Below, one piece after another: positions 1-8,531 of a stretch of 56,066 nucleotides of DNA. The notes beneath the pieces are model-generated. The model made no database searches and had not been told where the DNA came from. It saw only the letters and a program-made list of their open reading frames with translations. Location of the stretch: NCBI GenBank assembly GCA_964584805.1, contig CAZPAY010000015.1, positions 1 through 56,066 on the forward strand. The letters run 5' to 3'. The position numbers and the translations under genes were made by a program. This DNA comes from JABHIE01 sp964584805 (GTDB lineage Bacteria > Planctomycetota > UBA1135). Numbering within the stretch: position 1 is the first letter of the stretch; the number at the start of each line of letters is the position of its first letter.

Positions 1-338
<338 letters not shown>

Positions 339-505
339 GCTTTCCCCCACCACAAACGGGCTGCATCCCCCCCCCGCTCCAAAACATCCTCGACAAATGA
401 ATCGAGCAAACCAGGCGATATCTCACGCGTTAAAGCATGCCCGTCTGGTCCATAAATAACCAAACGCGAGGGTTGCGCAGATTTTTTCTTACGAAAGAGA
501 ATCAA
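339..505 (-). CDS. N-terminal fragment of unrecognised protein, cut by gap
   Basis: The frame starts at a TTG (503-505) whose bases overlap the TGA stop of the preceding gene (TTGA), a coupling arrangement repeated elsewhere in the window. The product starts with a basic stretch (LILFRKKKS) and continues RLVIYGPDGHALTREI before it reaches the gap. It has no signal peptide. It is probably the last gene of the purM chain and may continue as the EPKP-repeat protein beyond the gap. Function is unknown. Confidence 0.45.
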
Positions 506-975
506 GTGAGAAACCTTCGAGCCGACATGAATAATGCAAGCAGGAAAAAAAAGCCTGCCAGAGGGCCTTGCCACAGTAGAGCACTCTTATCAGCTATTGA
601 ATCGCGACGCGCGACCTCTTGCCTTAAAAATGAAATCAGTTTGGAAACGGACTCGACAGAGGCGACAGGCTCACTTGCCTGAAAGCGCGACAACCAGGAT
701 TCAGCATCGCGCAATACGAGCTCTTGTTTATGCGGGTAAGGAGCATCAAGCTCTAACTGAAAGCGCAGGGCGTCCGGATCAGCTGAATCTGCTTTCAACA
801 ACTCACGGATAACGCCACGCGCTTCCGCCTCGGCGCCAACCGACAACAGCGTATAGGCCTGCCAAGGCAATGCATCAGAGGAACGCTGTGTTGCATTCCA
901 AGTGATTAGCGAAGAAGCGTCGAGGCTTGGGCTTTGCGGAACAGCAATGAGAATCAAAAAGAGGACACCAATCAA
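502..975 (-). CDS. hypothetical protein with signal sequence and C-terminal membrane anchor
   Basis: The product has 157 residues. A hydrophobic N-terminus (MIGVLFLILIAVPQSP) looks like a signal peptide, the middle is helical and resembles a TPR-like stretch (YTLLSVGAEAEARGVIRELL), and a hydrophobic segment near the C-terminus (LAGFFFLLALFM) is followed by basic residues. This gives a periplasmic domain anchored by its tail, a layout also seen in BatD/BatE-like proteins, although no specific motif supports that. The start is a TTG directly after the TAG stop of the upstream gene, and the end overlaps the next gene by three bases. Confidence 0.55.
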   Translation of the reverse strand: MIGVLFLILIAVPQSPSLDASSLITWNATQRSSDALPWQAYTLLSVGAEAEARGVIRELLKADSADPDALRFQLELDAPYPHKQELVLRDAESWLSRFQASEPVASVESVSKLISFLRQEVARRDSIADKSALLWQGPLAGFFFLLALFMSARRFLT

Positions 976-2529
976 CTAGGAAACGGCCTCCCACCAGGCT
1001 TTCAGCTGAATCGAAATAAGTGGATTGCTGTGGTCGAATAAAAAATGGAAAGTCCGTGGTGCGCCATCCTTGACTTGCCCGGGCAAACAGGCCGCGCCGA
1101 GAGATGCGGGCAACCCGGAAGGCAGCAACTGAGCCAACTCGGGGAGGCTTGGTAATGGCTGATTGCGCCGGGCAAAAAGGACCCAATTACGACTCCAAGG
1201 GACGCGCTGAACCCGAACATTTCCGTCGAATGCGACACCAAGCGAACCTCGCAAAGCATCTAGCAAAAAATGTGTCGTCTCCCCCGTGCCAGGGGCTCCA
1301 ACATTCATGGCAAAAACACCACCAACGCGCAAACGCGAAGCAACCTCTCGAAAAAATTCAATCGAAGCCAGGTGAGTAGGAATCTCAAACTGATTGGCAT
1401 AGGCGTCCAAGAGCACGCAATCAAGTGAATTCGCCTCGACCAACCTCAAAGCGGCCCGGGCATCGATACCCACCAAACTCTCATAATGTGAACGCGCCTC
1501 TTGCGGAAGAGGCATCCATTTCTCACCGAGCTCAGCAACGGCCGAATCAATTTCAACACCTACTACCGACCAGTCCGAATCAGGGCGAAGAACATACGAT
1601 AGAGGTAGAACCGCTGTGCCCGTGCCTGCCCCAAGCAACCAGCAACGGAAGGGTTCTGCGTTGCTTTGCCCCGCATAAATAGGCGCTAAAGCAAACAAAT
1701 CATAGTAGCCACCAAGAAACACCTCGCCCTCTTTCCAAACGGACTGAAAGGAATCTAGGCCCTCATTGACCTGAAGCCAGCGAGTGGCATCAGGAAATTC
1801 AATCACTCTCGATGCCTGGTAAGAACTAGTACGGCTCTCAAGCAGTTTGGCATCTGCGGGCAAAGCTGCGCCATGAACGGGCAGAATGAGTGAAAACAAG
1901 ATACTCATAAAGCCCAAAAGAGCGACTAACGCAAGAACGAGCTTTTGCCGGCTGAGGCAAAGTGCCGCCAATGCCAAAGCTAAAGAAACAGCGAGAAGAG
2001 TGTCGGACACTCCGAGAGGAACCAAAAAAAATGTTGCCGCAAAAACGCCTGTCAAGGAGCCCAAAGTTCCAACCGCTGCGACCTCGCCTGCAGCTTGCCC
2101 AGCATTTCCAGTTTGAGTAGAGCGCACCTGGATGAGAATGGGGGTCGCTATCGAAGCCGCTAGAACTGGTGCGGCAAAGAAGAAAAGAGAAGCAGCGAGG
2201 GAGCCAGAGAAGAAAATTCCAGCGGCCTCTTCCAGCAACATACCCTCCTCCTGGAAAGCCATAGCAAAATATGGCAGTAGCCATTCACCTAATTTTAGGT
2301 ACAAAGCGGCCGCCAACAAGGCCAAGCCGGCACGGAGAGGCAAGGAGAGCCCGCGACGAGCAATTCGGCCGCCTAGCCATCCACCGAGGGCCATTGCGAA
2401 GAGAATGACACCAATCTGGTTGCTCCAAATAAGCGCTGAAGCCCCAAACCATGGAGCCATCCAGTGGACTCCAACAATCTCAATGGCAAGGACGGCGAAT
2501 CCCGCCAGGAAGGCGGCGAGAAGAATCAT
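976..2529 (-). CDS. fused MFS transporter-like / spermidine synthase-like protein
   Basis: The product has 517 residues. The first roughly 220 form a run of hydrophobic helices (MILLAAFLAGFAVLAIEIVG, then repeated small-residue-rich helices). The C-terminal half carries a Rossmann methyltransferase-like fold of the spermidine synthase family: the glycine loop LLGAGTGTAVLPL, the acidic strand end VVGVEIDSAVAELG and the segment DCVLLDAYANQFEIPTHL. Such membrane-fused SpeE-like proteins are common and mostly of unknown substrate, so polyamine synthesis should not be assumed. The ATG overlaps the upstream stop as ATGA (2526-2529). Confidence 0.8.
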   Translation of the reverse strand: MILLAAFLAGFAVLAIEIVGVHWMAPWFGASALIWSNQIGVILFAMALGGWLGGRIARRGLSLPLRAGLALLAAALYLKLGEWLLPYFAMAFQEEGMLLEEAAGIFFSGSLAASLFFFAAPVLAASIATPILIQVRSTQTGNAGQAAGEVAAVGTLGSLTGVFAATFFLVPLGVSDTLLAVSLALALAALCLSRQKLVLALVALLGFMSILFSLILPVHGAALPADAKLLESRTSSYQASRVIEFPDATRWLQVNEGLDSFQSVWKEGEVFLGGYYDLFALAPIYAGQSNAEPFRCWLLGAGTGTAVLPLSYVLRPDSDWSVVGVEIDSAVAELGEKWMPLPQEARSHYESLVGIDARAALRLVEANSLDCVLLDAYANQFEIPTHLASIEFFREVASRLRVGGVFAMNVGAPGTGETTHFLLDALRGSLGVAFDGNVRVQRVPWSRNWVLFARRNQPLPSLPELAQLLPSGLPASLGAACLPGQVKDGAPRTFHFLFDHSNPLISIQLKAWWEAVS

Positions 2530-3704
2530 TCTTTTGCGACGGGGATGCTAACCTTTCGAATTAAAGCCGTGTAGATTGAACTGGAGTCAAGCGTCTTCAG
2601 AAAATACTTATCTAAGAGAGTGCCCAGTGATCGGTAAGCGCGAAACTTAACCGGCTCACCGTTACGAATGATTGTGATTTCTTGATCGAGATCGAGAAGG
2701 ATGTCGTTTAGGAAAATATCAACATTCTCAACATCTTCGGCATCAATCACGATGGTGTTTGTTTTGCGGTCAACCGTCACCTTGATGCGAGGTGTTTTGC
2801 CCTCAACCCCTGTGTCGGGATTTGCCCAGAGCCAATAAAAACGCTTACTCCAATCATTCGTATAGAGAATATCCAATTCTGTTGGGTAGGCGTTTCGGCG
2901 TGGCAGATCAAAGAGCCAGGCTGATGCAGCGGCGATGTCGGCATGCTCTTTCCCGGTGATTAATGCCAAATTACCCTCTGGCAAGTCAGCAGCGGGAGAC
3001 CCCCCGGACCAAGCATAGCCGGCAAATGTGCCCGGCTGAGCTGCTGCGAGAACGGATGCATCAGAAGCGGCTGAGCCGAGGCCGAGAAGAAAGACACGCG
3101 AGCGATCCACCATCAAAGACTGCGAAGCCATGGAGAGAGGCAAAAGCAAACGCAGCCGACCTTTCGTTTCAGAAAGCGCAGCGCCTGGAGGTAAATCTCT
3201 CATGTCAGGAGCAATCACGATGCACTGCTCAAGGATGGCTGGCGGCAAGCTCTGCACGGCGGCTTCAGGACCCACAGCGTCGCCGGGCAAAAGCAAAAGC
3301 AATGGCCAAGATTTTTTGCCTTTATATTTTTTTGGAATGGCCTTTGCGAATGCACCTCGGCCACCTGGAATCTCATCGAGTACGGTCTTGCCTTTCTTAA
3401 GGCCCTTTGTTGGAAATCCGCGATAAGAATCTAAAACTGTTTCCCAATCGGAAACCAATGAAAGAACGGGAACGCCCTTTAACTTTTTCTCTAAATCGAC
3501 AACTATCTTGGAAAGATCTTCAAATGCTTTATTTGACTGCTCGAAACCCTTGTCGCCGAGCAGTTTGCCATCGAACCAAGAAGCGAAGGGTTTGCCTAGC
3601 TTCTTAATATCACCTTTTTTCAATTGAGGCTCCGCCTGCGCAACGAGTGAAGTTGTACAAACGAGAAGAACGAGGAATGAAGTAAGGAGGGCTTTCATGG
3701 TCAT
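2526..3704 (-). CDS. secreted alpha/beta-hydrolase-like protein
   Basis: The product has 392 residues with a clear signal peptide (MKALLTSFLVLLVCTTSLVAQA, preceded by an in-frame ATG two codons earlier). After a helical region (~30-110) comes an esterase-like core: KSWPLLLLLPGDAVGPEAAV resembles the first strand and oxyanion loop, and RVFLLGLGSAASDASVLAA sits where the GxSxG nucleophile elbow of PHB-depolymerase-like esterases would be. Here the motif is GLGSAAS, so a catalytic serine is plausible but the elbow is not canonical. The C-terminal ~100 residues look like a beta-rich domain. Enzyme activity is uncertain. It overlaps the next gene by 4 bases. Confidence 0.55.
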   Translation of the reverse strand: MTMKALLTSFLVLLVCTTSLVAQAEPQLKKGDIKKLGKPFASWFDGKLLGDKGFEQSNKAFEDLSKIVVDLEKKLKGVPVLSLVSDWETVLDSYRGFPTKGLKKGKTVLDEIPGGRGAFAKAIPKKYKGKKSWPLLLLLPGDAVGPEAAVQSLPPAILEQCIVIAPDMRDLPPGAALSETKGRLRLLLPLSMASQSLMVDRSRVFLLGLGSAASDASVLAAAQPGTFAGYAWSGGSPAADLPEGNLALITGKEHADIAAASAWLFDLPRRNAYPTELDILYTNDWSKRFYWLWANPDTGVEGKTPRIKVTVDRKTNTIVIDAEDVENVDIFLNDILLDLDQEITIIRNGEPVKFRAYRSLGTLLDKYFLKTLDSSSIYTALIRKVSIPVAKE

Positions 3705-3709
3705 TAAGG

Positions 3710-4261
3710 TTAACGAAATGCACGCCGAGCGGCGAGAACGGAAAGTGCAGACAATCGAGAATCGCCTCGCACCGAGTACCGAGTGCAGCGACTAAGTTCT
3801 AGCCAGTTTAGGTTTTGCAAGAAACGGTCATCGTCAGGAAACTGAGTCAAGCCGTGCAAAAGTATTGCGGAGGTCGCAGCCTGGTCGCCACTGCCCCAAC
3901 TAGCGAGAGCGCGCTCCAAAGTAACCTCTGGGCCTCTCAAAGAGTCCGTGTCTAGCTTGGGCATAGCGCAATCATGCCGCCGCGAGTAAAGGAGCAAATT
4001 TGAGATGTCCGAATCAACTGCAGAATCAGCCAACACGCGCCAAGCGTCGTAGACCAAACGGGAAGTGGAATGCTCCAATCTGGGCAGAATCGCCGCAATT
4101 TTCCTTCGCCAAATCGGTGATTCAGGCGCGGGGTGTTGCATATATACAGCAAGGCGAGATTCCAACTGGGCAAGGGAGTCTCCACCTGATTGAAAGGCAG
4201 TCAGGTGCTGGACCCCTAACCCAAAAACGAGCAGACAAAAAATCTGAGTTAATCGAGCCAT
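3710..4261 (-). CDS. secreted hypothetical protein
   Basis: The product has 183 residues with a probable signal peptide (MARLTQIFCLLVFGLGVQHL). The remainder is mostly helical and resembles TPR-type repeats (ALASWGSGDQAATSAILLHG), ending in an arginine-rich tail. It overlaps the end of purM by 13 bases and ends five bases before the ATG of the esterase-like gene, so it is part of the purM transcript. I do not recognise a family. Confidence 0.5.
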   Translation of the reverse strand: MARLTQIFCLLVFGLGVQHLTAFQSGGDSLAQLESRLAVYMQHPAPESPIWRRKIAAILPRLEHSTSRLVYDAWRVLADSAVDSDISNLLLYSRRHDCAMPKLDTDSLRGPEVTLERALASWGSGDQAATSAILLHGLTQFPDDDRFLQNLNWLELSRCTRYSVRGDSRLSALSVLAARRAFR

Positions 4262-5298
4262 TCGACCCCATCAACGCCTTCTGAAAGTTCACCCATGAGG
4301 AATGGCTGTTCGCCGCTCTCACGAAGGACACGAATCGCATCATCTGCAAAAGCGGAGTCAACGGCAACAATGAGTCCGACCCCCATGTTGAATGCACGCC
4401 ATGCTTCATCCCTAGGTACATTGCCTGCTTCCACGAGCACATCGAAAACAGGAAGTGAAGGCACAGCCTTCCTCGAAACTTTGGCACCAAGCCCAGAGAG
4501 AACTCGAGGCAAATTACCCACAACACCCCCGCCTGTGATATGCGCCATTGCGTGCAGCCCGGCCTCTTTCAATAAAGGTCGCATGCACTCAAGATAGCAA
4601 CGGTGTGGACGAAGCAGGACATCGGCCCAAGTTTCGGAATCATCCGAAGGGAAGGGGTCATTCCAGCCTGCGCCGACTCGTTCTTCAACAATACGACGGG
4701 CCAAAGAGTAGCCATTTGTGTGCAAGCCGTTGGAGGCTAAGCCAATTAGAACATCACCTGGCTTGCAACGGGAGCCATCAAGAATATGCTCTCGCTCGAC
4801 CACGCCAATGAGTGTGCCAACAAGATCAAATTCGCCCTCAGGATAAACGCCAGGCATCTCAGCAGTTTCCCCGCCAATTAAAGTGAGGCCGTGATCGGCG
4901 CAGGCATTGGCAAGGCCAATCACGGCACTGGAAACCATGTCATCGTCTAGCTTGCCCACCCCGATGTAATCGAGAAAGAAGAGAGGCTCTGCGCCTTGAA
5001 CAAGGGCATCATTAATGCAGTGCTGAACCAAATCCCGACCAACCGAGTCGTAGCGGCCAATGGCAGAGGCAATCCGCACTTTAGTGCCGACGCCGTCAGC
5101 CGTGGCGACGAGTACGGGCTTATCCCCTAGCCCATCTGCACGATAGAGCCCCCCGAAGGCACCCACATCCGCAAGGACTCGCGGCCCGAAGGTCGACCGG
5201 ATGGCAGTCTTAGCTTTATCTAATGCAGACTCAGCAGCATCAATATTGACCCCCGCATCGCGGTAGGTTAGAGAATCGGGGGCGGGCACATCGCTCAT
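4249..5298 (-). CDS. purM: phosphoribosylformylglycinamidine cyclo-ligase (AIR synthase)
   Basis: PurM closes the imidazole ring of AIR in de novo purine synthesis, using ATP and FGAM in the cytoplasm. The product has 349 residues, normal for the family. Recognisable segments in order are YRDAGVNIDAAESAL at the N-terminus, VLVATADGVGTKVRIA, the ATP-binding stretch GLTLIGGETAEMPGVYPEGE and HITGGGVVGNLPRVL. It lies apart from purC, the other purine gene in this window, and appears to head a six-gene minus-strand chain. A TAGAAT box stands seven bases before the ATG, which fixes this start and suggests a leaderless transcript. Confidence 0.95.
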   Translation of the reverse strand: MSDVPAPDSLTYRDAGVNIDAAESALDKAKTAIRSTFGPRVLADVGAFGGLYRADGLGDKPVLVATADGVGTKVRIASAIGRYDSVGRDLVQHCINDALVQGAEPLFFLDYIGVGKLDDDMVSSAVIGLANACADHGLTLIGGETAEMPGVYPEGEFDLVGTLIGVVEREHILDGSRCKPGDVLIGLASNGLHTNGYSLARRIVEERVGAGWNDPFPSDDSETWADVLLRPHRCYLECMRPLLKEAGLHAMAHITGGGVVGNLPRVLSGLGAKVSRKAVPSLPVFDVLVEAGNVPRDEAWRAFNMGVGLIVAVDSAFADDAIRVLRESGEQPFLMGELSEGVDGVEWLD

Positions 5299-5305
5299 AA
5301 GAGGA

Positions 5306-5311
5306 ATTCTA
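5306..5311 (-). promoter_or_regulatory. -10 box (TAGAAT) of purM
   Basis: TAGAAT on the minus strand is separated from the purM ATG (5298) by seven bases. The spacing puts the expected transcription start at or next to the ATG. No clear -35 element was seen. The pattern is the same as at aroA, purC, lat and trpS. Confidence 0.55.
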
Positions 5312-5331
5312 CGCGCGCCCCCAGCCAGTAT

Positions 5332-7320
5332 CTAATCACGCCAAGAAGCGATTAAAGCGAAACCCTGTGGCCCGCGTGGGACATCCTTGCCTATAACCGA
5401 AATGGCCCAAGTACCTGCGGCTGGCTGCGTAAGCCGCACATGCTCCATGCTGTTTTTGGGGTCGTGTTTTGGAGTATTCACAATCCATTCCCCCGTATTT
5501 AAGCGGAGCAAATTGCCGTGGTACTCGTCGCCATTAGGAGCGACCAGGACTAGATTGAGGTCGTTAACAGGTGCGTAACTTGCAAAAGCACTTGCGGGCT
5601 CATCCGCAAAAGCCATGGTCACGGAAAGGCGCTGCATATTTGCAGGGACATCGAACTGCCAAGATTGCGTTTGGCCCGTTTGGAGGCCGTTGAGATGCCA
5701 TTGGTCCATCACCCAGAGACCACCGGCATCACCAGCAAAACTCATAGAGTTCTCAAGCAAAATGCGACCCCAGCCTTCGCTATAGGATGGCCACCCGCTC
5801 ATGCCGAGCATGTCTGTCGTACTATTCGCGAGCATGGCTCGTAAAAGAGAACCGGAAGGCGTGAACGCATCTGCCGAATTTGCCACACCTGACGGGTAGT
5901 AGCCCTTTTCGAAGTACTCTTTTTCAAGGCAGGCTGCACCCGCAACAATGGGGCAAGCCATGGAGGTACCGCACATAGATTTTGTACCACAAGCATCGTG
6001 GTTCTTTGCCGAATTCAAGCTACAACCAGGTGCCATCACTTCAGGCTTGGCACGGCCATCACTCGTTGGCCCTCGCCCACCTGAACCTTTCTTATCCGGG
6101 TCATTGCGGTCTGCCGCTGCCACGGCAACGCAACTCTTTGCGTTCTCAGGGTTTTTCAACCGACTGCCATTCGTCTCGGCAAAACAAATCACAGAGGGTT
6201 CGTGATCATGGCTCATCGCATCAATGTCGCGACACCAGTTGTTGTATTGCGTCGTGCCATCGTTGCCCCATGAATTGGTAAATACAGTCGCTCCTTTTCC
6301 AGCAAGTACCGTCAATTTTGAAAGGAAATTCGAGCTATTCACTTCGTTGCTCCGCAAATGCGCGATGCGTGCTCCAAACGCCACGCCGTTGTATTTCCAC
6401 TGGCCATCAACAGGGGTGCGGTTGCCGGCAACAGACCCGGCCGTGTGAGTACCATGACTATCGCCACTGCCACTCGTACTCATGTACACCAATTTGCGGT
6501 GAGTATTACCTACTGGCGCACCCGTTGGGTCTTCAAAGAAACAAGAGCCTTTTTGAATCCGGCCATCGATGTGGCCGACAATCACGCCTTCGCCCGACAA
6601 ACCCTTTTGCCAAATCTTCATGTCGTTATAACGATTGGTCTGAACGACCCAAACCGTTTTGTCATTACGCAAAACAGGTTGAACCGACTCTTCCAGCCAG
6701 CGAATTTCAGGAATACGAGCAAGAAGGATGACCTGCTCGGGAGCAACACGAATCTCTAACCGGGTATAGCGCTCCGTCACAGCTTCTTCGAGAACGACAG
6801 CCCCCCACTCGGTAACTTTTTCATAAACGGTGGCAAGATCTGCATCAGGCCACAATTCGATGGAAACGGCCATCGAGCCATCGAGCTGTTCAAGAACAGT
6901 GCCGAAATGACCCGTATCCGGGGAGACCTTTAAGAAAGGATGCACAGCTAACAACTCTTGGCACTCAGATTGCGCACGCAAAGCTGCCAACGCGGAAGAA
7001 GGAATCCGCGCCTCAAAAGCATGGTGCGGCACATAATCAAAGACATGGCCACCATGTGAAGAAACCCAATCTTCGAGATGGTCGCGGCTTCCTGCGGTGG
7101 CCTGAACAATCCAATAGCCTGCATCAGCAGATTCTTGAGAGGACAAAGCGCCTCGTTTAGGCAAGGGCGGCAAAGACTGAGTCGTATCCCAATCAAGATT
7201 CTTCAGTAAGAGGCGAGTCGGCTCGCCGCTAGGCGAAGAATGGATGGTTGGAGCGTTTTGTGAGATAGCCGCCGAAAGTGCGAGTGCGGCCAAGAGGGCA
7301 AGGAATGTGCGCATGGGCAT
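5332..7320 (-). CDS. secreted subtilisin-like serine protease (S8 family)
   Basis: The start was placed at the ATG before a signal peptide (MPMRTFLALLAALALSAAIS), giving 662 residues; an ATG two codons on is equally possible. A propeptide-like region (~40-240) precedes the catalytic domain. The triad is visible: Asp in VIVGHIDGRI (~250), His in DSHGTHTAGSVAGN (~290) and Ser in CGTSMACPIVAG (~452). The C-terminal ~150 residues form a beta-sandwich of the proprotein-convertase or pre-peptidase type (LNLVLVAPNGDEYHGN). All triad residues are present, so it should be active, outside the cytoplasm. It is divergent from dxr across 92 bases and ends 33 bases before purM. Confidence 0.88.
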   Translation of the reverse strand: MPMRTFLALLAALALSAAISQNAPTIHSSPSGEPTRLLLKNLDWDTTQSLPPLPKRGALSSQESADAGYWIVQATAGSRDHLEDWVSSHGGHVFDYVPHHAFEARIPSSALAALRAQSECQELLAVHPFLKVSPDTGHFGTVLEQLDGSMAVSIELWPDADLATVYEKVTEWGAVVLEEAVTERYTRLEIRVAPEQVILLARIPEIRWLEESVQPVLRNDKTVWVVQTNRYNDMKIWQKGLSGEGVIVGHIDGRIQKGSCFFEDPTGAPVGNTHRKLVYMSTSGSGDSHGTHTAGSVAGNRTPVDGQWKYNGVAFGARIAHLRSNEVNSSNFLSKLTVLAGKGATVFTNSWGNDGTTQYNNWCRDIDAMSHDHEPSVICFAETNGSRLKNPENAKSCVAVAAADRNDPDKKGSGGRGPTSDGRAKPEVMAPGCSLNSAKNHDACGTKSMCGTSMACPIVAGAACLEKEYFEKGYYPSGVANSADAFTPSGSLLRAMLANSTTDMLGMSGWPSYSEGWGRILLENSMSFAGDAGGLWVMDQWHLNGLQTGQTQSWQFDVPANMQRLSVTMAFADEPASAFASYAPVNDLNLVLVAPNGDEYHGNLLRLNTGEWIVNTPKHDPKNSMEHVRLTQPAAGTWAISVIGKDVPRGPQGFALIASWRD

Positions 7321-7398
7321 GTGAGGGTAGGAGGAGTAAGAGCTTACTAGTGAAAACTCTGTCCTTACTATACCTGAGAAACCCGCTTCAAGCCGCCC

Positions 7399-7404
7399 TA
7401 TGAT
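7399..7404 (+). promoter_or_regulatory. putative -10 box (TATGAT) of dxr
   Basis: TATGAT lies eight bases before the dxr ATG in the only sizeable divergent gap of this part (7321-7412). The position fits a leaderless or nearly leaderless dxr-rseP-ubiA transcript. A second AT-rich patch at 7366-7374 (tactatacc) could serve either strand, but no good -35 was found for it. Confidence 0.4.
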
Positions 7405-7412
7405 GGGCATAT

Positions 7413-8531
7413 ATGAGAGCACAAAAGCGCGTCATCATCCTCGGAGCGACTGGTACCGTGGGTCAAAAAGCCTGCGATATTGCGTCGCGTGATGGCTCTA
7501 CGCTCACCGTGGTTGCTCTATCCGCACATTCTCAAGCCGCAGCGCTTCATGCCGCGGCGCAGCCGTTGCCAGAATGCCATACTTTCCTCACGGAAGACCA
7601 AGCCCAACATGCTGCACTGCTTGACCTGCTAGAAAACGGCGAATACGACATCTGCCTTAATGCCATTGTCGGCGCGGCTGGCCTTCCATTTTCAGAAGCC
7701 ACCCTAAAAAGGGGGCGACGACTCGCTTTGGCCAATAAGGAATCACTCGTAATGGCAGGCCGCTCACTCATGGAGTTAGCTCGCGAGACGGGTGGGCAAA
7801 TCATCCCCGTAGATTCAGAGCACTCAGCAATCCATCAGTGCCTTTCTGCCTCCCCTGAGGCTGAGTTTCGCAAGCTATACCTCACGGCATCCGGAGGCGC
7901 CCTGCGCGACACGCCTCTCGACCAGTTCCAAAGCGTGACTCCTCAGCAAGCGCTAGCCCACCCAAATTGGAGCATGGGGCCTCGCATCACAATCGATTCA
8001 GCGACGATGGTCAACAAAGCGTTTGAAATCATTGAAGCGGCTCATCTTTTCTCAGCTGACGCTTCTCAAATCGAAGTGCTGATTCATCGCCAGTCCGTCA
8101 TCCATTCGATGGTTGAATTCCAAGACGGCTCCATGCTCGCGCAGATGGGAAAACCCGACATGGCATTTCCAGTCCATTACGCCTTGCATTGGCCCGAGCG
8201 AGTTCGTGACGACGCGCTTCAAGGGTTCGACCCGTCCCTGTTCTCAAAGCTCACGCTTGAAACGCCTGATTCTGCACGATTCCCGGCCCTTGCGCTAGCT
8301 TTCGAAGTGGTCCGACTCGGGGGTGCTTCGGGTGCCATCCTGAATGCTGCCGACGAAGTTCTTATCGACGCATTCCTCAAGGGTGAGATTCGATTCGTCG
8401 ACATCGTGCCTCTACTTACCCAAACCCTCCAAGCGAACCCTGGCTTCACCGCCACTACGATTCAAGATGCACTCGCCGCCGATTCTTGGGCGCGCGAACA
8501 TGTCCAATCGCTCTGCACTCGCGCTTCCTGA
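7413..8531 (+). CDS. dxr: 1-deoxy-D-xylulose 5-phosphate reductoisomerase
   Basis: Dxr converts DXP to MEP with NADPH, the first committed step of the non-mevalonate isoprenoid pathway. The product has 372 residues, slightly short for the family. It shows the NADPH-binding start IILGATGTVGQKA, the metal and substrate region IIPVDSEHSAIHQCL, the serine/glycine loop TASGGALRDT, and HPNWSMGPRITIDSATMVNK. It shares one base with rseP (TGATG) and is followed by a UbiA-type prenyltransferase, so a precursor-making gene, an envelope protease and a prenyl-transfer gene are co-transcribed. Confidence 0.95.
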   Translation: MRAQKRVIILGATGTVGQKACDIASRDGSTLTVVALSAHSQAAALHAAAQPLPECHTFLTEDQAQHAALLDLLENGEYDICLNAIVGAAGLPFSEATLKRGRRLALANKESLVMAGRSLMELARETGGQIIPVDSEHSAIHQCLSASPEAEFRKLYLTASGGALRDTPLDQFQSVTPQQALAHPNWSMGPRITIDSATMVNKAFEIIEAAHLFSADASQIEVLIHRQSVIHSMVEFQDGSMLAQMGKPDMAFPVHYALHWPERVRDDALQGFDPSLFSKLTLETPDSARFPALALAFEVVRLGGASGAILNAADEVLIDAFLKGEIRFVDIVPLLTQTLQANPGFTATTIQDALAADSWAREHVQSLCTRAS